This document shows, in pieces, positions 37,459 to 42,487 of a stretch of 42,487 nt of DNA (its first letter is position 1; each line of letters begins with the position of its first letter). The position numbers and the translations under genes were made by a program. Below the pieces are notes generated by a model. It saw only the letters and a list, made by a program, of their open reading frames with translations. It was not told where the DNA came from and made no database searches. Origin of the DNA: a virus; IMG/VR virus record IMGVR_UViG_3300044614_001398, positions 1 to 42,487 of that record; one strand, 5' to 3'.

Positions 37459-37686
37459 ATGTCCATCGCACTCCAGCAGGAAGTCGTCACGCTGCGCGAG
37501 CAGCTCACCGAGACGCGCGCGCAGCTCTCCAAGTTGCAGGCGCAGTACGTTGTGGGCGAGAGCAAGCGCTCCGATCTCGCGACCCGCGTCGCGCAACTGG
37601 AGGACGCGCTCGCCGGCCTCATCAACGGCAAGCAGGCCCCGAAGGAGTCGCAGCATGGCAACGCGCGCACGAAAGCCCGCGCCTAA
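37459..37686 (+). CDS. Small coiled-coil protein before portal
   Basis: 75 residues starting one base after the TerL stop. It is one heptad-rich helix pair (LQQEVVTLREQLTETRAQLSKLQAQY, LATRVAQLEDALAGLING) with a basic end. It overlaps the portal start by 32 bases, so the two are likely co-translated. Short coiled coils here are common in podoviruses; a portal or assembly chaperone role is conjecture. Its TAA lies inside a CTAAGTC copy. Confidence 0.7.
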   Translation: MSIALQQEVVTLREQLTETRAQLSKLQAQYVVGESKRSDLATRVAQLEDALAGLINGKQAPKESQHGNARTKARA

Positions 37687-39931
37687 GTCGAGCGCCGCCC
37701 GCGACCGCGGGCGCGCGCAGCCGATGACCGATCGCCAGATCATCGCGCTCATCGAGGAGCGCGAGAGTCGGGCGAACCAGTCGGGCACATTCCACGAGGA
37801 CACCGCGGAGTCGATCCGCTACTACCTCGGCCTGCCGTTCGGCAACGAGGTGGAGGGCCGCTCGCAGGTCGTGATGCGCGAGGTCTACTCGACCATCGAG
37901 TGGATCAAGCCGATGCTGCTGAAGATGTTCTTCGGCGGCGATCAGGTCGTGAAGTTCGCGCCGAAAGGCCCCGAGGACGTCAAGCAGGCCGAGCAGGAGA
38001 CGGACGTCGTGCACCACGTCGTGGTGAACACGAACGACGGCTTCGCGACGCTGTACACGTGGTTCACCGAGGCGATGCTGACGAGGAATTCGTACGCTGT
38101 CGCCTACTGGGACGAGCGCACCGACGTCACCGAGTCGACCTACGAGGATCTGAGCATCGAGGAGGTCACGCTCCTGATGCAGGACGGCGAGTCCGAGATC
38201 GTGGGCTCCGAGGAGTCGGTGGACGAGCAGACCGGCGAGCCGCGCTTCACGGTGACGATCCGCACCGCGGAGAAGGCCGGCCGCGTGATGATCGACACGA
38301 TCCCGACCGAGCGCGTCTTCGTCGAGGCGGGCTACAAGCACGTCTCACTGTCCCGCTCCACCTTCTGCGGCTACTGGGAGGAGAAGACGCTCTCCCAACT
38401 GCGCGAGGAAGGCTTCGACGTGCCCGACTCGCTGGCCGACGACGAGGAGCAGGACTCGATCGGCGACAGTGGCCGCGACATCGTCGAGAACGCGCGCAAC
38501 ATGCGCGACCTGTCGTGGCGCCGCGACTACCAAGGCGACGAGGAGATGGACGCGGCGAGCCGCAAGGTGAAGGTGCGGACCATCTTCATGCGCGCGGACA
38601 CCGACGGCGACGGCATCGCGGAGATGCGCCGGCTCGTGGTGGTCGGCGACACCATCTTGCAGAACGAGATGTACGACCGCGTGCTGATCGCTGCGCTCAC
38701 CCCGACGATCATGCCGCACCGGCACTACGGCATGTCGATCGCGGACGCGGTGAAGGATCTCCAAGAGATCAAGTCGACGCTGATGCGGGGCATGCTCGAC
38801 GGCATGTACCTATCGCTCAACGGCCGGCACGCGGTGAACGAAGACATCGTCAATCTCGACGATATGCTCGTCAACCGACCCGGTGGCGTCGTGCGTGTGG
38901 CGGGTGACCCCAACAGCGCCATCAGCTCGCTCGTCGTGCCCAACCAAGGCGGCGCGATCATCCAGACGATCGAGTACATGGACAGCGTGCTGGAGAACCG
39001 CACAGGGGCCTCTCCGCGCGTCCTGCAAGGCCAGTCCTTTGACGGCAACGCGATCAACAAGACCGCGACCGGCATCAACGCAATCATGTCGGCCGCGCTC
39101 GCGCGCATCGAGCTGATCGCGCGCGTGTTCGCCGAGACGGGCGTGAAGGAGCTGTTCCAGATCGTCCACACGCTGCTGTTGAAGCACAACCGCAAGCCGA
39201 CCGTGATGCAGCTCCGAAACGAGTTCGTGCCGGTCGACCCGCGGTCGTGGAAGAAGCGCACCGACATGACCGTGGAGGTCGGTCTCGGCACGGGCGACAA
39301 GCAGGCCAAGATCGCGCTCTTGCAGATGCTCGCGACCGCGCAGCAGGGCCTGATGGCGATCGGTCTGGCGAACCCGCAGACGATATACAACACGATGTCG
39401 AAGATCGTCGCTGAGGCGGGCTACAAGAACCCAGAAGACTTCTTCGTCAACCCCAACAAGCCGGGTTACGAGCCTCCGCAGGCGCCGCAAGACCCGAAGG
39501 CGATGGCCGAGCAGGCGAAGACCAGCCTGGAGCAGGAGCGCATGCGCCAGATGATGGTGCTGGAGGCGCAGAAGCTCCAGCACGACGCGCAGAAGACCCA
39601 GACCGGCGCCGATCTGGAGCGCGCCAAGGCGTTCCTCGACGCGCAGGTCAAGCTCGCACAGTCGATTCTCGACAAGGAGGCGCAGGCCGAGCAAGTGCAG
39701 ATGGGTGCCGCGCGCGAGGACGTCGTGCGCCGCGAGACGATGGACCGCGAAGACGCACGCGCGGCCGAGGACCGTCGCACGCGGCTCGCCGAGAAGGGTG
39801 TGGACGAGCGCGGACGGCCCGTCAAGCCTCGCCGCAAGGTCGTGCGGCACCACCGCGGCCCCGACGGCCGCATCGCAGCATCCGAAGTCATCGAGGTTGA
39901 TGACGAAGAAACCAACGCTCAGGAGAGCTGA
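37655..39931 (+). CDS. Portal protein (SU10/P22-like)
   Basis: 758 residues from ATG 37655, preceded by AAGGAG. Portal hallmarks are a helical start with ESRANQSGTFHEDTAESIRYYLGLPFGNEVEGRSQVVMREVYSTIEW, then KPMLLKMFFGGDQVVKFAPKG and ALTPTIMPHRHYGMSIADAVKDLQEIKSTL, then a crown/stem region, then HAVNEDIVNLDDMLVNRPGGVVR. The C-terminal 140 residues are a long Gln/Glu/Ala coiled coil, the barrel helix seen in P22-type portals. It forms the dodecameric entry ring at one head vertex. An internal ATG at 37723 is a less likely start. Confidence 0.92.
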   Translation: MATRARKPAPKSSAARDRGRAQPMTDRQIIALIEERESRANQSGTFHEDTAESIRYYLGLPFGNEVEGRSQVVMREVYSTIEWIKPMLLKMFFGGDQVVKFAPKGPEDVKQAEQETDVVHHVVVNTNDGFATLYTWFTEAMLTRNSYAVAYWDERTDVTESTYEDLSIEEVTLLMQDGESEIVGSEESVDEQTGEPRFTVTIRTAEKAGRVMIDTIPTERVFVEAGYKHVSLSRSTFCGYWEEKTLSQLREEGFDVPDSLADDEEQDSIGDSGRDIVENARNMRDLSWRRDYQGDEEMDAASRKVKVRTIFMRADTDGDGIAEMRRLVVVGDTILQNEMYDRVLIAALTPTIMPHRHYGMSIADAVKDLQEIKSTLMRGMLDGMYLSLNGRHAVNEDIVNLDDMLVNRPGGVVRVAGDPNSAISSLVVPNQGGAIIQTIEYMDSVLENRTGASPRVLQGQSFDGNAINKTATGINAIMSAALARIELIARVFAETGVKELFQIVHTLLLKHNRKPTVMQLRNEFVPVDPRSWKKRTDMTVEVGLGTGDKQAKIALLQMLATAQQGLMAIGLANPQTIYNTMSKIVAEAGYKNPEDFFVNPNKPGYEPPQAPQDPKAMAEQAKTSLEQERMRQMMVLEAQKLQHDAQKTQTGADLERAKAFLDAQVKLAQSILDKEAQAEQVQMGAAREDVVRRETMDREDARAAEDRRTRLAEKGVDERGRPVKPRRKVVRHHRGPDGRIAASEVIEVDDEETNAQES

Positions 39932-39933
39932 AC

Positions 39934-40338
39934 ATGGCAAACGTGATCTACCCCAAGTGGAAGGAAGCCGTCATGCAGGGCGGCGCCAACTCGTCACTCG
40001 CGGGCACTGTGAAGGCGGTGCTGATCGACCTCGCGGACTACACCTACAACGCCGCGCACGACTTCATGGACGACGTCGGCACGACGTGTCAGGTCGGCAC
40101 GCCCGTGACGCTCGGGTCGAAGACCTTCGTCAACGGCCTGTTCGACGCGGCCGACAGCACGCTCACCGCGGTGACGGGCGACGTGTCCGAGGCCATCCTC
40201 ATCTTCATCGACACGGGCACGCCAAGCACCTCGCGGCCCGTGGCGCTGCTCGACACCGGCGTGACCGGCCTGCCGGTGACCCCCAACGGCGGCGACATCG
40301 CCATCGCGTGGAACGCCTCGGGCATCTTCCAGCTCTGA
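39934..40338 (+). CDS. Conserved small phage virion protein
   Basis: 134 residues. The sequence matches a widespread but functionally undefined phage family: NVIYPKWKEAVMQGG, KAVLIDLADYTYNAAHDFMDDV, VNGLFDAADSTLTAVTGD, EAILIFIDTG and the ending VTPNGGDIAIAWNASGIFQL. It is all beta strands. Members sit next to portal and capsid genes and are thought to be virion components. It starts two bases after the portal stop. Confidence 0.75.
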   Translation: MANVIYPKWKEAVMQGGANSSLAGTVKAVLIDLADYTYNAAHDFMDDVGTTCQVGTPVTLGSKTFVNGLFDAADSTLTAVTGDVSEAILIFIDTGTPSTSRPVALLDTGVTGLPVTPNGGDIAIAWNASGIFQL

Positions 40339-40351
40339 TCGGAGCACCACG

Positions 40352-42343
40352 ATGAGCCAAGTTACTGTCGACAACGGGACCGGCACCGACTACGACGTCG
40401 ACACCCTCGACCGTGGTAGTGGCCTGATGGCGCAGGTGGTCGCGCTAGCAGGCATAGAGGCGAGCTTCGGTCCCGGCTACGGGGCCGACGACATCGCCAG
40501 CGTGCTCGATGTGCGTGTCGACCCCGATGGCCATCTGAAGACCCGCGGTGCGGTCTACACCGACGAGGGGACGCTGCGCGTCAACTTCGCGAACAGCTCG
40601 CTCGCAGTCTCGATCGGCACCTGCACGTTCACGAACGCCTCGCTTATCGTCACCGGCACCGGGTTCGCTGCGGTCGACGCGCCGATCAGACCCGGCGACT
40701 ACGTGAAGCGCGACGCCGACGCCGAGTCCGCGTGGGCGCAGATCCAGTCGATCGACTCGGACACCTCGCTGACGCTGGTGGCGGCCTACACCGGCACGGG
40801 CGGCACGGGCGCATCGTCGCGCGTGATCGTGAAGCCGTCCACCGGCACCGGCGGCACCATCGCGGTGGCCTCGGGCGTGGCGACCATCACTGCCGGCACG
40901 ACTGCTGCGGTGACGCACACGCTTGGTCGGAAGGTCGACTACGCTCCGCTGGTTTTCCAGACGGGTCTGACGCTTTCGCAGCGCATCGCCAACCAGACGA
41001 TCTACGCAGGCTGTTGGCACGAGAACGCGACGCCGCGCTGGTTCGCGCGCTTCCAGTTCACCGGCACGACGAACACCACGGTCATCTGCGAGAGCGGGCG
41101 CAACCCGAGCGGCGCGCCGAGCGCCAACGAAATCGAGACGACGACGGTCACGATCCCGGCTGCTGCGACCACCGCGACCGAGCGGCGCTTCCGCACGGAG
41201 CTGCTGGTCGACAAGGTGCGGTTCTACATCGACGGTCTGCTCGTCGCCGAGCACCACAGGTCGATGCCGTCGCCGTACGACGAGATGTTCTGCGGCGTGC
41301 AGTGCGTGAACGGCACGACGCCCGCGAGCGGCACGACGATCACGGTCAACTACATGACCGCGATCAACGTCAACAAGCTGACGATGGCGGTGCTCTCGGA
41401 GGTCGAGAACATCGTCGCGTCGCAGCCGCCGGCCACCGACACCGCGTACAGCGTCGCGGGCGTCATCGCGATCAACACGGTGCTCGTGCAGCTCGACTGC
41501 GCGCAACTGCGCGGCGTGTCGATCCAATGCACGGCGATGGGCACGACGGGTGTCGTCACGCCCGAGTGGTCGAACGACGCGACGAACTGGCAAGCGGCGA
41601 CGATTCTTACGCAAGCGGGCGCCACGGCGGCGACGTTCAACGCGGCGGGCTTGTGGACGACGCGGGTCCTCGCGCGGCACTTCCGCCTGCGGCTGTCGAC
41701 GGCGACGACCGCCGGCACGACGACGCTGCGGTTAGCGGGGTTCGCCGTGCCGATCGGTCCGCAGGTGTCGCAGCCAGTCGCGGGCACGTTGGCGGTGTCG
41801 AGCATCTCGACCTCGGTCGTGCCCGGCACGGCGGCGACCAACCTCGGCAAGGCGCGCGACTCGGCGATCGGCGCGACGGATACGGGCGTTGCCATCCTCG
41901 GCGTGCGCCGCGATGCGCCGACGGCCGAGACGCCGGTTGCGGGCGACTACGTCGTGCCGCAGGTGAGCCAGCAGGGCGCGCAGTATGTGCATCCGACGTT
42001 CAGCGGGTCGGCTGGCGCGACGCCCACCCAGATCATCGGCGCGGCGACCACGAACGCGACCAGCGTGAAGGCGTCGGCGGGCGTGCTGACTGCGCTCGCT
42101 GCGGTCAACAACTCGGCGTCCTGGCGCTATCTGAAGTTCCACAACGTGTCGGCCGCGCCGACCCCCGGCTCGGGCGTCGTGCAGACCTACGGCATTCCGC
42201 CGGGCGGCGGCATCACGCTCAACTTCCCGAGCGGGAAGGGCTTTTCGACCGGAATCGGTGTCACAATCACGGGCGGCATTGCTGCGGCCGACACGACCGC
42301 GATCGGCGCGAACGAGGTCGCGGTGTCGCTCGACTTCCACTGA
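40352..42343 (+). CDS. Large beta-rich fibre/decoration protein
   Basis: 663 residues, rich in Thr, Ala, Gly and Val. Residues 70-170 look like a beta domain (LRVNFANSSLAVSIGTCTFTN, GDYVKRDADAESAWAQIQSIDSDTSLTL). Residues 195-350 may form a lectin-like sandwich (FARFQFTGTTNTTVICESG, RFRTELLVDKVRFYIDGLLVAEHHR). Residues about 395-480 are a further beta domain (VQLDCAQLRGVSIQC, ARHFRLRLSTATTAGTTTLRLAGF). The last 100 residues (ASWRYLKFHNVSAAPTPGSG, IPPGGGITLNFPSGKGFSTGIG) match a terminal domain common in phage head or tail fibres. A receptor or decoration role is likely. Confidence 0.7.
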   Translation: MSQVTVDNGTGTDYDVDTLDRGSGLMAQVVALAGIEASFGPGYGADDIASVLDVRVDPDGHLKTRGAVYTDEGTLRVNFANSSLAVSIGTCTFTNASLIVTGTGFAAVDAPIRPGDYVKRDADAESAWAQIQSIDSDTSLTLVAAYTGTGGTGASSRVIVKPSTGTGGTIAVASGVATITAGTTAAVTHTLGRKVDYAPLVFQTGLTLSQRIANQTIYAGCWHENATPRWFARFQFTGTTNTTVICESGRNPSGAPSANEIETTTVTIPAAATTATERRFRTELLVDKVRFYIDGLLVAEHHRSMPSPYDEMFCGVQCVNGTTPASGTTITVNYMTAINVNKLTMAVLSEVENIVASQPPATDTAYSVAGVIAINTVLVQLDCAQLRGVSIQCTAMGTTGVVTPEWSNDATNWQAATILTQAGATAATFNAAGLWTTRVLARHFRLRLSTATTAGTTTLRLAGFAVPIGPQVSQPVAGTLAVSSISTSVVPGTAATNLGKARDSAIGATDTGVAILGVRRDAPTAETPVAGDYVVPQVSQQGAQYVHPTFSGSAGATPTQIIGAATTNATSVKASAGVLTALAAVNNSASWRYLKFHNVSAAPTPGSGVVQTYGIPPGGGITLNFPSGKGFSTGIGVTITGGIAAADTTAIGANEVAVSLDFH

Positions 42344-42354
42344 GGTATCAGCGA

Positions 42355-42487
42355 ATGGAACTCACCCCCACCCAGCGCGCGACGCTCAAGACCGCGATCC
42401 AGGCCGAGCCGTCGCTTGCGACCGCGCTCGCGCAGGGCAACGATGTGGCGGTCGCGACCTGGTGCAATACGCCGAGCCCGTTCGTCG
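42355..42487 (+). CDS. Conserved phage head-module protein, 5' part only
   Basis: ATG 42355 opens a frame that runs off the right edge after 44 codons. The start MELTPTQRATLKTAIQAEPS and ...NTPSPFV match a conserved small phage protein ('m.LT..Q...Lk..I.adp.l......d....a...N.pa.p...W') found between fibre-like and scaffold genes. Known members are about 130-150 residues. Joining it directly to base 1 does not give a plausible protein, so sequence is probably missing at the junction. Confidence 0.7.
   Translation, partial: MELTPTQRATLKTAIQAEPSLATALAQGNDVAVATWCNTPSPFV

Overview
The window is a tailed-phage genome (Caudoviricetes) with short-tail, podovirus-like architecture, from a GC-rich bacterium. 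G+C looks to be about two thirds by eye, with strongly GC-biased third codon positions. The major capsid protein, adaptor and portal resemble the Pseudomonas SU10 / P22-like podovirus set. There is a family A DNA polymerase, but I see no phage RNA polymerase, integrase, tRNA or CRISPR array, so a lytic life style using host RNA polymerase is the simplest reading. The host cannot be named from the sequence; a proteobacterium is a guess.

Layout. (1) Two blocks point rightward and would form one late operon on a circular map. From 34371 to the right end lie a Gly/Lys-rich peptide, the small and large terminase subunits, the portal and virion proteins. From the left end to 21182 lie a LamG-like C-terminus, a tandem-repeat protein, scaffold, SU10-type capsid protein with a terminator behind it, a three-gene modification cassette (TPR glycosyltransferase, GT8-like glycosyltransferase, methyltransferase), adaptor, tail proteins, three large ejection-type proteins, the lysis genes and a large polyvalent-type protein. 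Both window ends cut genes of the same head module, so the record is probably a circularly permuted genome opened inside that module, with some sequence missing at the junction.

(2) A leftward block, 31075 down to 21076, carries early and replication genes: a DUF932 protein, a run of small unknown proteins, a Cys-cluster protein with a histone-like tail, DNA polymerase, a Cas4-like nuclease, a VRR-NUC nuclease, a SNF2 helicase and an HTH protein. GC-rich hairpins separate many of these genes.

(3) Between the blocks, 31076-31573 is a divergent non-coding region. It leads rightward into a primase-polymerase/RepA-like helicase (31574-34093), followed by a repeat-rich non-coding region (34094-34370) that opens the packaging module.

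The replication genes make a compact replisome: prim-pol/helicase, Pol A with proofreading domain, two nucleases and a SNF2 helicase. The most distinctive features are the sugar/methyl cassette embedded in the head-to-tail module, an endolysin fused to a holin-like membrane domain, a recurring near-palindrome GACTAAGTC, short palindromic inserts in the interdomain linkers of three proteins, and the duplicated ribosome-binding leader before the primase.
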